Source: Anatilimnocola aggregata (lineage in GTDB: Bacteria > Planctomycetota > Planctomycetia > Pirellulales > Pirellulaceae). Taken from it: 64,000 nt of DNA. The translations under genes were made by a program, and so were the position numbers. The notes beneath the pieces were generated by a model. It saw only the letters and a program-made list of their open reading frames with translations, did not search any database and was not told the DNA's origin. The stretch is from positions 2,046,001 to 2,110,000 of the forward strand of contig NZ_CP036274.1 of NCBI RefSeq assembly GCF_007747655.1, in the 5' to 3' direction. Shown one piece after another: positions 35,668 to 44,866 of this stretch; the first letter of the stretch is position 1, and the number at the start of each line of letters is the position of its first letter.

Positions 35668-36666
35668 GTCGAACTGCGGATGCGCCCAAATGTGTCCGCC
35701 GTTCATCACACGCAGCCCGGCAGGCATCTTATTGGCAGGTGTTGATTCCGGATCCTTGGCCCGCGGGAACCCCGCGTGACGATATGTCGACACCGTCTCC
35801 CAGGCGATGTTTTGCAGAATTGCCTGTTGTTCGTCAGTGATGCCTTCCATCGACTGAAGGCCCGGGCCTTTACCGCTGCCGCCGTAAGTGACCTTCGAGA
35901 AATCCGGCTTTAGCCCCACGGGCGTAATGCCGTACATTGTGGCCACGTTGCAATAGGCAGTGAGTGCCAGCACGTGACGGTTGGAATGCATATTGAACTC
36001 GGTCCACAGGTCGGCAGGGTCGGCGATACCGGGGAATTTATTGTCGGCGACCATTTTCACAAGCTTGATCGTGGCCTCGCCGACTGGCGAGATCAGCACG
36101 ACCTGTTTTCCGTGTATCCTATTGATCGCGTCGGCCAGCTCTTCGAGTTCCTTCAGCGGTTCTTGGTCGGCCCGCTTCTTCGTGGCGGCCACGTCGAGCG
36201 TCTTCTTGCCGTCCTTCGGCGTCTGACCGACGGGCCAAACATACGTCTGCCACACGATGCGGAACTTCGGGTTGTTCTTCACGCCAAGAGCCGCGAAGCC
36301 CGCCAGCGTCGAGTCGTCGGGCCCGAGGTGATTCTTCCACGCTTCGGCGTTGGGATAGGACATGAGCGTGCCGATCATCATCAAGTCGATGTCGCCTCGC
36401 TCGACCGGATCGAGCCGACCGGGCTGAATCTGGTCCAACCCTTGGACGAACGAATGCCAAGTGCCGACATACGGCGGGTTCACGCTCTCGTGACCTTCGA
36501 TGTTCGCCGCCTTAACGACGGCGTCGTGTACCGCGCCGTTCACGAGCAACATGTAGGTTACCCGCCCGCCGGTCGGCAGCTTCGTGTCCTGAGCGGCCAC
36601 TTGTGAATGCCCGGCATGCATCCCAAGCAAGGCGAGACATGAAATAGCGAACGCAATGCGGCTCAT
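35656..36666 (-). CDS. Exported SGNH-hydrolase-like protein, possibly inactive
   Basis: A 336-residue protein with signal peptide (RIAFAISCLALLGMHAGHSQ). It is homologous to the central part of the 941-residue protein next door: NPKFRIVWQTYVWPVGQTP against NPKFRLLWQAGWNVHDGL; GKQVVLISPVGEATIKLVKM against GKTVVYLVPVGDAFVKLRAM; EQQAILQNIAWETVS in both. In the neighbour the late motif reads DDMPH, the DxxH of SGNH hydrolases; here it is EFNMH, so the acid is displaced. A catalytic role is therefore doubtful. A 99-bp gap separates it from the neighbour's stop. Confidence 0.7.
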   Translation of the reverse strand: MSRIAFAISCLALLGMHAGHSQVAAQDTKLPTGGRVTYMLLVNGAVHDAVVKAANIEGHESVNPPYVGTWHSFVQGLDQIQPGRLDPVERGDIDLMMIGTLMSYPNAEAWKNHLGPDDSTLAGFAALGVKNNPKFRIVWQTYVWPVGQTPKDGKKTLDVAATKKRADQEPLKELEELADAINRIHGKQVVLISPVGEATIKLVKMVADNKFPGIADPADLWTEFNMHSNRHVLALTAYCNVATMYGITPVGLKPDFSKVTYGGSGKGPGLQSMEGITDEQQAILQNIAWETVSTYRHAGFPRAKDPESTPANKMPAGLRVMNGGHIWAHPQFDSKR

Positions 36667-36743
36667 CGCTTGAATCTTTCGGTTGAAGTTCGTGGGATAA
36701 GCTTCCAGCCTGTCAGAATTGTTCCGAATTGGCTTACCACTCC

Positions 36744-36762
36744 GACAGGCAAGTTGCCTGTC
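36744..36762. terminator. GACAGGCAA hairpin just after the SUMF1-SGNH gene
   Basis: GACAGGCAA and TTGCCTGTC flank a single base, giving a 19-base palindrome that begins 3 bp beyond the TAG stop at 36766. The surrounding text (CAGCCTGTC at 36706-36714, CCACTCCGACAGGC at 36738) looks like a dispersed planctomycete repeat. It could serve as a terminator. Confidence 0.5.
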
Positions 36763-36765
36763 ACA

Positions 36766-39591
36766 CTACGGCATACAAAGTACGCGGAAACCGCCCGTGG
36801 CGTAGCGTCCGGTCGAGCCGACGATGAAGCGGTTGGCGCAACGGCAATCACTGCCCGTCAAATGCCACGCGCCGCCACGCATGACCGGGCGGATTTCGCC
36901 TTGGACGACCGTTTGCAGTGCGTTGCGTTCCTTGGGGAGAGCGGCGTACTTGCCGTAGTGATCCTCGCAAAACTCCCACACGTTGCCGTGCATGTCGTAG
37001 AGCCCGAAGGGATTGGGCTTGAGCCTGCCGACCGGCGCGGAGAAAGGAAAACCGTCGCGGCCGTTGAGCGTGACGGGAGCCAGATTCTTCTCACGGGCCG
37101 CTGCGTCTGCCACGTTCGCGAACTCGACGAGCTGTTCGTCGTTGTCGCCGAAATGGAAGCGAGTTTGGCTGCCGGCTCGGCAGGCGAACTCCCACTCGGC
37201 CTCGCCGGGCAACCGGACCTCGCGAATCTTCACGCGACCATCACAATTCTTGTGTAGCCACTTACAGAACTCGCGAGCGTCGTCGATCGCCACATTCACC
37301 ACGGGATAGTCGTCGGTTTGAAAGTCGAGGCCCGTGTCGCGCCAGCTAAACCGCTTGACGGCTCCGATGAACTTCTTTTCTTTCGCGTCCCAGCCTTTGC
37401 CGCCGTCGGTGAGTTCCGGAATCGTCTGGTAACCCGTCTCCTCCACGAATCGTCGGAACTGCCCGCGGGTCACCTCGAACTGCCCCAGATAGAAATCATC
37501 GGTGAGCGTCACGGCGTGCTCGTCCTCCATCGCGAGCTTCCCCTGCTGCTTGCCGTTGAAGTACTTCGCGTTCACCGCCTCTTGTTCCTGCTTCGACGAG
37601 CCGATGCGAAACGTCTGCCCCTGGGCCTTCACTTTGACCAACCGCAACTCGACGCCCTTCCCAAGATCGAAGACGAGGTATTCGAACTCCTTGTCGAGCT
37701 TAGCTTCGCGAGACGTGCTGACTTGGGGATTGGCAGATGCAACACGAGCCACGCCGGCGGGCGGATACTTCGACACCGTCTCCCACGCGATTTTCTGCAA
37801 CAGCGCGGCCTGTTCGTCGGAGATCGCTGGATCGAGCGTCACTTTCAGACCCTCGGGCGACCGGTGATACAGCGCGGCGAAGACACAGTAATCCTGCAGG
37901 AGAGAACCGAGCCGACCTTGATGCGGCATGTCGTCGTTGTATAAATCCGACTGCTTCTTCACGCCGGGAAACTGCCCGTCCACCACCATCGCTCGTAACT
38001 TCACGAACGCATCGCCGACGGGAACGAGGTAGACCACGGTCTTCCCGAGCTTCTTGTTGATCGCCTCCACGCGAGCTTCAACCGCCTGCCGATTCTTGTC
38101 GAGTGCCGCTTGCAGGTCGGCGATCTTGACGGCATCGCGAACCGGCCCGTTCTTGCTGATGCCGAGCCCGTCATGGACGTTCCAGCCGGCTTGCCACAGC
38201 AGCCTGAACTTCGGGTTGTGCTGCGAACCGAACTCGGCGATCTCATCGGCGATGTCGGTTTCGTGCCAGCCTGAATGCGTGTACGTGAAGACCTCGATCT
38301 GTTGCTCGACGAGCCGCGTCTTCAGCGTCGTCGTTTCGCGAGCCGGCTTTTTTCCGCCGTTGAGACAACCGGGGAAGTACACCGGACCGGGCTTGCCGTC
38401 GATGACTTCGGAGCTAGGGTAATACGTGCCTTCCGGAATGCCCGCCGCCTTTTCGATCGCGCGGAGGCGGGACACGTTGTAGCTCCAGCTATTGCCCTGC
38501 GTCTGGATTCGAAGCGACGATGCCGCGACGGCATCGCGACCAGTGCCCGCGGGTTGAGCGGCTCGCTCCGACCCTTTTTCCAGCACCACGCGGAACCCCT
38601 GGTAGCAACCGCGATAGGCCACCCAATCGCGGCCGATACGGGCCGCGGAACGCATCCGCCTGAAGTCGCTCGACCATCCGCCACCGCGTTGCACCTTCGC
38701 TTTACCTGTCGCCGGCCCAGTCGGATCAACCTGCTTCTCGTTCGAATAGCCGTTAGGCACGTACCAATCTTCGCACCATTCCCAGACATTGCCGTGCATG
38801 TCGTACAGGCCGAACGGGTTCGCTTTGAACTGACCGACCGGGGCGGTGAAGAGGTGGCCGTCCTGTCCCTTGATGCCGATCGACCAGGCGGGGAACTTGG
38901 CTCGCGCGGTGGCGTCGGCCCCGTTGCCGCCGGTCGCCAGGCCTTCGGGATCGTCGCTATACGCGTACGCCGTCGTCGTGCCGGCGCGACACGCGTACTC
39001 CCACTCGGCCTCCGTCGCCATCCGATAGGTCTTCTTCTCCTTTTCGCTCAGCCAATTGCAAAACGCCTTGGCATCGCTCCACGACACATCGACCACCGGA
39101 TGATCGTCGGTCTGTTCGAACCCAGGGGTCTTCCAGTTGAACCGGGCGTGCATCTCTTCGATCTTGCCTGCCTCGTTGGCGCCGTAGGCCCCTTTGCCGT
39201 CGCGTTCGCCGTCCGTCTGATAATTCGTGTCGGCCACAAATTGTTTGAATTGACCGACGGTGACCTCATGAACGCCCATGTAATAACCATTGGTCAACTC
39301 CACCTCGTGCGGAGTTTCCTGCGCCTCGCGCCCCGCTTCAGTTTCCGGCGAACCCATCGTGAACTTGCCGGGTGGAATGTACACGAGCTTCATACCCAGG
39401 CTGTTGTTGATCTCCTTCGCGTCGAGCGCTTCGGCACCATGGCCTTCCAGGATCATCGCCAAGACGAAAGTAACAGCGGTGCAAATGGCACCAGCCCACT
39501 GCACAAGCAAGGGCAAATACTTCCCGCTCGCTGGCGCGTCGGGCTGGTGTACATCGAACTGTGAGTCGGTCATATGCGTCATGTTCATCAT
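36766..39591 (-). CDS. SUMF1-SGNH-like-SUMF1 three-domain exported protein
   Basis: A 941-residue mosaic. An N-terminal segment with a hydrophobic stretch (LPLLVQWAGAICTAVTFVLA) is followed by SUMF1/FGE-type domain 1 (about 60-350: MKLVYIPPGKFTMGSPETEA; RMATEAEWEYACRAGTTTAY; NPFGLYDMHGNVWEWCEDWY; QRGGGWSSDFRRMRSAARIG). An SGNH-like segment (about 370-630, with VVYLVPVGDAFVKL and YNDDMPHQG) comes next, then SUMF1-type domain 2 (about 650-941: LPGEAEWEFACRAGSQTRFH; NPFGLYDMHGNVWEFCEDHY; MRGGAWHLTGSDCRCANRF). Domain 1 lacks cysteines in the closing motif, so formylglycine formation is unlikely there. A repeat encodes the leader, and the gene follows a truncated DUF1552 remnant. Confidence 0.87.
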   Translation of the reverse strand: MMNMTHMTDSQFDVHQPDAPASGKYLPLLVQWAGAICTAVTFVLAMILEGHGAEALDAKEINNSLGMKLVYIPPGKFTMGSPETEAGREAQETPHEVELTNGYYMGVHEVTVGQFKQFVADTNYQTDGERDGKGAYGANEAGKIEEMHARFNWKTPGFEQTDDHPVVDVSWSDAKAFCNWLSEKEKKTYRMATEAEWEYACRAGTTTAYAYSDDPEGLATGGNGADATARAKFPAWSIGIKGQDGHLFTAPVGQFKANPFGLYDMHGNVWEWCEDWYVPNGYSNEKQVDPTGPATGKAKVQRGGGWSSDFRRMRSAARIGRDWVAYRGCYQGFRVVLEKGSERAAQPAGTGRDAVAASSLRIQTQGNSWSYNVSRLRAIEKAAGIPEGTYYPSSEVIDGKPGPVYFPGCLNGGKKPARETTTLKTRLVEQQIEVFTYTHSGWHETDIADEIAEFGSQHNPKFRLLWQAGWNVHDGLGISKNGPVRDAVKIADLQAALDKNRQAVEARVEAINKKLGKTVVYLVPVGDAFVKLRAMVVDGQFPGVKKQSDLYNDDMPHQGRLGSLLQDYCVFAALYHRSPEGLKVTLDPAISDEQAALLQKIAWETVSKYPPAGVARVASANPQVSTSREAKLDKEFEYLVFDLGKGVELRLVKVKAQGQTFRIGSSKQEQEAVNAKYFNGKQQGKLAMEDEHAVTLTDDFYLGQFEVTRGQFRRFVEETGYQTIPELTDGGKGWDAKEKKFIGAVKRFSWRDTGLDFQTDDYPVVNVAIDDAREFCKWLHKNCDGRVKIREVRLPGEAEWEFACRAGSQTRFHFGDNDEQLVEFANVADAAAREKNLAPVTLNGRDGFPFSAPVGRLKPNPFGLYDMHGNVWEFCEDHYGKYAALPKERNALQTVVQGEIRPVMRGGAWHLTGSDCRCANRFIVGSTGRYATGGFRVLCMP
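39500..39562. repeat. Dispersed CGCTGGCGCGTCGGGCTGG repeat inside coding start
   Basis: CTTCCCGCTCGCTGGCGCG and TCGGGCTGGTGTACATCG, read on the minus strand as VHQPDAPASGKYLPLL, resemble a dispersed planctomycete repeat I recall from other genomes (QPDAPASG-like readings). It forms the N-terminal region of the SUMF1-SGNH gene. Confidence 0.55.
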
Positions 39592-39594
39592 GTT

Positions 39595-39805
39595 GTGCGA
39601 GGATCTCCGTCAGCGGACGGGCGGTGTCGATGTCGTTGAGTGCCAAAAGCCGTTGGCCTCGACAACGAAGACGATTCGTGATGGCAGGGTCTCGCCCCGG
39701 GCCTCGGCGGCTAGGGCTTCCAGGATGGCTGGAGCGCCACCGCCACCGCGCCGAGCGAACCCCTTTGAGAACTGAGCGGCGGTCGAGACTTTTAGGTGTG
39801 ATCAT
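39595..39805 (-). pseudogene. Truncated, frameshifted DUF1552 gene
   Basis: From ATG 39805 the frame reads MITPKSLDRRSVLKG, matching ITPDQLKRRTVLKG of the intact DUF1552 protein at 49220. A frame change then occurs near 39760, after which LEALAAEARGETLPSRIVFV and VEANGFWHS continue the DUF1552 pattern (LNALAAEARGEAPPLRVVFV, MNGNGLWPH). A TGA and the start of the SUMF1-SGNH gene end it after about 70 codons of a normal 460. It follows a DUF1592-type gene by 14 bp, exactly where a DUF1552 partner is expected. Confidence 0.8.
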
Positions 39806-39819
39806 GCTTGTCGAGATTG

Positions 39820-42800
39820 TCAGTTCTTGGCTACCTCGGTGGGAACTGTTCGATATAGGAAGGACTCCGATGACAGCAGCGATACCAGCAACGCCTTGAA
39901 GCTGCCGCCGCTCTCCAAATACGCCTTTTCAGCTTCTTGCAGGCTGACGGCGTCGCCGGGGGTTTCATTCCGGCCGAGGAAATAACGGAACACATGACGA
40001 ATAAAGACCTGCCGCACGCGGTCAGACTCGGCCAGGCGACGGAGCATCTCAGGCGCGTCGCGGACCGGGCCGTCGAGGGCCGGATCGCCGCTGTAAGCGA
40101 TCGTGCCAGTGGTATCAAGCGGCACGTCGCGGTAGATCTTCTGGTCTTTGCTTTTTGCTTTTTCGTTTGCCACGGCCGTCGCTGCGAGATCGAGCACATT
40201 TTCGCCGCGACGACGCATCCCGTAATGGTCGAGATCTTCAAACGGTAGGCCGAGTTCATCCATCTTGACATGGCATTTCCAGCACTCCGAAGCGCGCGTG
40301 ACCATCTGTCGCTGGCGCAACGTGTGGTGCGGATCATCGGGGACCATCGCTGCCGCGTTAATGGGTAGATCGGGGACGCGGCCACCCAGCAGATGCTCGC
40401 GCACCCAACGGCCGCGGCGGACAATGTCGTTATGGAAGTTGGTCGACCAGGCGACGTGCCAACTCGGTTGCATGAGGATGCCGATGCGTTCATTGTTGGA
40501 AAAAGTTGCAGTGCTGTCCCCCTTCGCCTCGGAGCGTGAACCACTTGGGGGCTGCCTTCCAAGATGGTCGAGTGCATATGGACCGAACGAGCGGAACAAG
40601 GCCTCACCGGTACGAAGACCGTCGAGCGTACCATTCGGGCCGAACAACTCGTGCGTGTTGAACGACTCGGTCGTCGTCAACAACTCCTTCAGCACGTCCT
40701 TGTCCTTCGACAAGATGCGGAGTACCAGCACATCCGTATTGTCGACGAGGCCCCGAGGGTTGTAGTGTTGGCCGCGGCGTGTCAAATAATCCGGCAGCGG
40801 ATCTTTGAAGACTTCGGGAGCACGGTAGTAATCGAAGTATTCGCGGAAGAATCCGATCACCAGCGGCTTGCTGATTTTCGGGTCATCTAAGATACGACGG
40901 ACACTCTCAGCGACATCCTCTCGCGTCGTAAGCTTGCCGGCGGCGGCGGCAGATAGCAGTCCGGGATCGCGCTTCGTGGACAAAGCCAGGCTGATTGCCA
41001 ATGCCGTTTCGCGTGGCGAAAGCGAGCGAACCCCTGATCGAATCTCGGGACCCAAGCCAACTTCGAATCGTAGGATCGCCTCGGGGGTCATCAATGGCGC
41101 CATTAGGATGGTCTTACCGGCGATCGAATAATCTCCGTCGACAGCGATTGTCGCGTAGAGTGCGACAACGCTCGCCAATTCTTGCTCGCTGGGTGGTCGA
41201 GCCAAGGCGGACTGATACTGTTGACGAATCGCTCTTTCCAACTCCTCGCGGGTAGCCTTGACGTGCGGGTGCAGTACGGGGGCGAAAACACCATTGCCCT
41301 GCCGCACCCGTAAGCCCGATTTCAGCGCCGCTTGTTCGGCCGCAGAAGCCAACTTCGCTCGGGACTCGGTCGGCCAGAGGATCTCCTTACCGGCTTCTGG
41401 TTTTTCATTCACGTTTACGAGCGAATGGCCACGGGTTTGACCCTCTACGATCAGTTCGGCATTGGCCAGCAATAAACCTGTCGCCCCTTCGTCGGGCGTG
41501 TAGAGTGCTGCAAAATCTCTAATTCCCGTTTCCTGAATCACCCCGAATGGCTGTTGCAGACCGCTGGCTGAAGAATTGAATTCGCCGGTCCACTTGGTGT
41601 ACGCAGCCGGCGACAACCGCCAGAGCCGCGGCGGCGGCGGGACACTCGGACCGCGTGGTCCGCCGAAGAGAATTGCGTTCGGCAGGCGATTGCCGTCAAT
41701 TGGTTTCTCCTGCACGGCGTAATGCTCGGGCGGTGCAACGAGTGGCGAATTGAGTTTCGCTGAGATCCAGGCGGTCACATGGGCCACGTCATCTGGTTTT
41801 GGACGCGGTTCCGAGGTTGGCGGCATATCACCGGCGCGGAGCCGCTCAAGAACCAAAGCGAAATCGACTCGGCCAGCGACGTTGTCTTTCGCGAGTCGAT
41901 CAAGCGTAAACTCGCCTTCTTTCGCTCCGCCATCGTGGCACTCGGCGCAGTGCGATGCGAGAAACGATCGGAAGAATGTCTCGTTTGTTGCAACCGGTTG
42001 ACGAATTGCCAGCGTCCGGAATTTCGCCGGAATCGCTACTTTTGAGTTCACGCTTATTACTGTGGCGGCTTCGGGCGACAGTGATTTCACGCCGAGCAGC
42101 GTTACTACTCCCTTCCGCTGCGCAAACGCCTTCGCAGCCTCGCCATCCAGCGTTTCCACGCCGTCCAGAGTCAACCAGTCTCCCTTGTGCGTGGCGAGCG
42201 ACTGGGCCGCGCCGCTGGAAAGCGCAGTCAGCCCGCCAAGCGAAAGCCGACCCTCATGCTTGGCGAGTGCCGCAGCCGATTTGTCCGTGAGACTTTTCAA
42301 CCCATTGAGCGACAGTGTGCCGCCATGATGCTGCGCCAGCGCTACCGCGACGTCGTCGGCCAACACCGTCATGCCATCAAGTGAGAGGTTCCCTTCTCGC
42401 TGCCCAAGAGATGCCGCAGAATCGAGCGAAATTGTCTTCACTGCCGGAAGATTCCCATCCCACCTCCGTGATGCCGCCAGCGCCATGGCGACCTTCTTCG
42501 AGAGAGTCGATATTGCTGGGATTTCGCCGCTCCACTTAGGCCAAGCCGCCAGGATCGCGGCACCGTCATCCGAGAGCGTTGTCAAACCTTGCAGATGAAC
42601 GATCGGCCGCGCAAATCCGGGGGCTTTGTGCTCGGTAAGGGCATAGAGCGTGTCGTCGGTGATCGTAGTGAGCCCGTTGAGATACAAATCTCCTTCGCGC
42701 TGGCAGATCGCCTTCGCCGCGACCGGCGTCAGTACGCTCAGTCCATCGAGGTGCAGGTTGCCACGGCTCTCCTTTCCGCCTATGGCCTGGGCAACGTCGT

Positions 42801-43635
42801 CGGGCAGGGACTTGAGGCCATCCAGATTGAGCGTGCGATGGAATTGACCTGGGACGGGGCCAGCGATCGCTTTCGCCGATTCCACATTTAGCGTAGTTAA
42901 TCGCGGCAGATTTCCTCCGAGTTTTCCCGCCAGCGCCTTGGCCACGTCGTCCGAAATCGTGGTCAGCCCTGGCATCGACAGCCCTCCTGCACGTTTCGCC
43001 AGCGCCTGAGCTACGTCAACCGATATCGTTTTGAACCCCGGCAAATTGCCGTGCCAGTTGTGACCATGAGATTCCGCCATCGCCGCCGCGCCCTCGGGAG
43101 TCAACGAGGTCAGGCCATCCAGGAACACGGCTTGGTACGGGCCTCCCCCCTTGCGCGCCGCGAGCGCTTTGGCTGCGTCGGTAGACAACGTCGTCAGTCC
43201 CTTCAGCATCAACCGCCCGCCGGTGTGTTTGCCCAGCGACCGCGCCGATTCATCCGAGATCGCCGTCAGTCCATTCAGCGACAACTCGCCTCGATGCCCC
43301 GCCAGCGCAGCGGCGGTCGCCTCGGAAACCTTGGCGAGACCATTCAGTTGCAAATCGCCCTTGTGTTGCCCGAGCGCCGCGGCGGCGTCATCCGAAATCT
43401 CCTTCAATCCGTTGAGCGACAGCCACCCTTGGTGTTTTGCCAACTCCTTGGCTGCCTCGGGTGCGAGCGTCTTCAGCCCGTCGAGCGCCAGCCGCCCCGA
43501 CTTGTCTTGCGCCAGTTTTTGGGACTCTTCAACCGTCAGTTGTTGAAGCTGCTGCGTGTCGTTCGCGTGAAGCGTCTCAATGCAGATCACACCCAGACCG
43601 AATAGACAGAACAAGTTGAGCAGCAGGTTTCGCAT
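39820..43635 (-). CDS. LRR-like repeat protein fused to DUF1592-group cytochrome-type domains
   Basis: A 1271-residue exported protein (leader NLLLNLFCLFGLGVICIETL). Residues about 40-540 are some 20 copies of a 22-27 residue unit of the form LSLNGLxxISDDAAxALxxHxG, for example WLSLNGLKEISDDAAAALGQ, DLQLNGLAKVSEATAAALAG and NLHLDGLSVLTPVAAKAI. From about 560 it is a DUF1592-group protein: heme site HCAECHDGGAKEGEFTLDRL, RLWRLSPAAYTKW and LIVEGQT (both shared with the protein at 9978), IGFFREYFDYYRAPEVFKDP, then a second heme site CWKCHVKMDELGLPFEDLDH and a DUF1585 ending VFRYFLGRNETPGDAVSL. The repeat arm suggests binding to a surface partner. Confidence 0.9.
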   Translation of the reverse strand: MRNLLLNLFCLFGLGVICIETLHANDTQQLQQLTVEESQKLAQDKSGRLALDGLKTLAPEAAKELAKHQGWLSLNGLKEISDDAAAALGQHKGDLQLNGLAKVSEATAAALAGHRGELSLNGLTAISDESARSLGKHTGGRLMLKGLTTLSTDAAKALAARKGGGPYQAVFLDGLTSLTPEGAAAMAESHGHNWHGNLPGFKTISVDVAQALAKRAGGLSMPGLTTISDDVAKALAGKLGGNLPRLTTLNVESAKAIAGPVPGQFHRTLNLDGLKSLPDDVAQAIGGKESRGNLHLDGLSVLTPVAAKAICQREGDLYLNGLTTITDDTLYALTEHKAPGFARPIVHLQGLTTLSDDGAAILAAWPKWSGEIPAISTLSKKVAMALAASRRWDGNLPAVKTISLDSAASLGQREGNLSLDGMTVLADDVAVALAQHHGGTLSLNGLKSLTDKSAAALAKHEGRLSLGGLTALSSGAAQSLATHKGDWLTLDGVETLDGEAAKAFAQRKGVVTLLGVKSLSPEAATVISVNSKVAIPAKFRTLAIRQPVATNETFFRSFLASHCAECHDGGAKEGEFTLDRLAKDNVAGRVDFALVLERLRAGDMPPTSEPRPKPDDVAHVTAWISAKLNSPLVAPPEHYAVQEKPIDGNRLPNAILFGGPRGPSVPPPPRLWRLSPAAYTKWTGEFNSSASGLQQPFGVIQETGIRDFAALYTPDEGATGLLLANAELIVEGQTRGHSLVNVNEKPEAGKEILWPTESRAKLASAAEQAALKSGLRVRQGNGVFAPVLHPHVKATREELERAIRQQYQSALARPPSEQELASVVALYATIAVDGDYSIAGKTILMAPLMTPEAILRFEVGLGPEIRSGVRSLSPRETALAISLALSTKRDPGLLSAAAAGKLTTREDVAESVRRILDDPKISKPLVIGFFREYFDYYRAPEVFKDPLPDYLTRRGQHYNPRGLVDNTDVLVLRILSKDKDVLKELLTTTESFNTHELFGPNGTLDGLRTGEALFRSFGPYALDHLGRQPPSGSRSEAKGDSTATFSNNERIGILMQPSWHVAWSTNFHNDIVRRGRWVREHLLGGRVPDLPINAAAMVPDDPHHTLRQRQMVTRASECWKCHVKMDELGLPFEDLDHYGMRRRGENVLDLAATAVANEKAKSKDQKIYRDVPLDTTGTIAYSGDPALDGPVRDAPEMLRRLAESDRVRQVFIRHVFRYFLGRNETPGDAVSLQEAEKAYLESGGSFKALLVSLLSSESFLYRTVPTEVAKN

Positions 43636-43703
43636 GATCGCGTGTCGTTATCTTTGGAAGACATCATCGGACTGGGGTCATAAGCGGTTCTACAAGAAAC
43701 CTC

Positions 43704-44807
43704 TCATGCGGTTGCCAGCGAATAAATCAAAACCTGCCCGAGGCCGTCGGCGATGGCCAGCAACTTGCCGCCGGGGGCAATCGAAATCGCATGGTAATAG
43801 GGGGGAAACTGGTCCTTTTTGTCCGTCGGATTGAACTCCCGGACCAGCCCGCCATCGCTGAGCCGCCAGATCTTGAACGCTCGGTCGCGACCGCACGTGA
43901 AGAGGTGCTGGCCGTCCGGGTGGAAGGCCAAATCGGTGGAACCGCGTTGATGCGATGGGGTCAGCTCGCGGACTCTTTCCCCGGTGGCCGGGTCGAGGAG
44001 AAAAACCTTTCCCGACATCCCGTCGCGGTCGATGGGGCCGACACAGAACGCCAGGTGCTTCCCATCGTCCGAAAAACGCACCGTCGACACCGGACCAGAC
44101 AGCCCTTTGCTGGCATCGAACTTCAGCTCGCCGGTTTGGGCGTTCCAGCCGCGCAGGCCTGCCTGAACATCTTTGTCATTCGTTTGGGGAAAATGCTCCG
44201 CCGTCACCACGAGCTTCCCGTCCGGGGAGATATCGAGCGAGCGAATCCACTGCTTCACGCTCCAGCGGCGTTGTTCGGCGCCCGTTTGTACGTCCGACAG
44301 GATCACCGATTTCGATTCGTCGCCGGTGACCAGCGTCTTTCCGTCGCGGGAAATGGAGAGTCCCCAGATCCACTCTTTGTGGCCCGTGAATTCGCGGAGC
44401 GGCTTCTGCTCGACGACGTTCGCGACCATCGGCGGCGGTGGGTCCGGCAGCTTCGCCACTTTTTCCGTGACCCCCACGAACCGGAAACCGTCGTTCAAGA
44501 CGATCTTGCCGGGTTCGCCGTCGGTCTTGAGTGCGTCCCAGAATTTGACCGTTCGATCGTTACCCGCCGAGATCAGCGTCTTGCCGTCGGGACTCAGCAG
44601 AAGGCGATTGACCGCGCCGGTATGACCGACTAGCCGCCGAACCGGATCGGGGGTCTTGTCGCCGGACGCGGGGAGGTTCCAGATCAGGATGTCGCCGCGT
44701 CGGTTGGCGGCCGCGACCGAGTCATTGCCGACGAACGCGACGGCGGAGACGACATCGCTGTTCCAGGGGAGCGTGAACAGTAATTTGGCTTCGGCAAAGT
44801 CGTTCAT
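43704..44807 (-). CDS. WD40-repeat protein (cytoplasmic type)
   Basis: A 367-residue propeller from ATG 44807 (MNDFAEAKLLFTLPWNSDVV); a longer open frame upstream is the DUF1501 gene in another frame. Blades include VVSAVAFVGNDSVAAANRRG, GHTGAVNRLLLSPDGKTLIS, GHKEWIWGLSISRDGKTLVT, WIRSLDISPDGKLVVTAEHF and STDLAFHPDGQHLFTCGRDR. No signal peptide. It lies 59 bp after a DUF1501 gene, the same pairing as 8500-6132, and 68 bp before the LRR-DUF1592 gene. Confidence 0.92.
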   Translation of the reverse strand: MNDFAEAKLLFTLPWNSDVVSAVAFVGNDSVAAANRRGDILIWNLPASGDKTPDPVRRLVGHTGAVNRLLLSPDGKTLISAGNDRTVKFWDALKTDGEPGKIVLNDGFRFVGVTEKVAKLPDPPPPMVANVVEQKPLREFTGHKEWIWGLSISRDGKTLVTGDESKSVILSDVQTGAEQRRWSVKQWIRSLDISPDGKLVVTAEHFPQTNDKDVQAGLRGWNAQTGELKFDASKGLSGPVSTVRFSDDGKHLAFCVGPIDRDGMSGKVFLLDPATGERVRELTPSHQRGSTDLAFHPDGQHLFTCGRDRAFKIWRLSDGGLVREFNPTDKKDQFPPYYHAISIAPGGKLLAIADGLGQVLIYSLATA

Positions 44808-44866
44808 GATTGTCAACCTCGTTGCTTCCTCGGCTATTGCTGGCAAACGAAAGTGGCGCTGTCCAA

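Noticed and set aside
42000-43520. Regular repeats suggesting a CRISPR or other nucleotide array
   Set aside because: Periodicity is a multiple of three and follows the LRR-like protein repeat; units are not conserved as DNA and there are no spacers.
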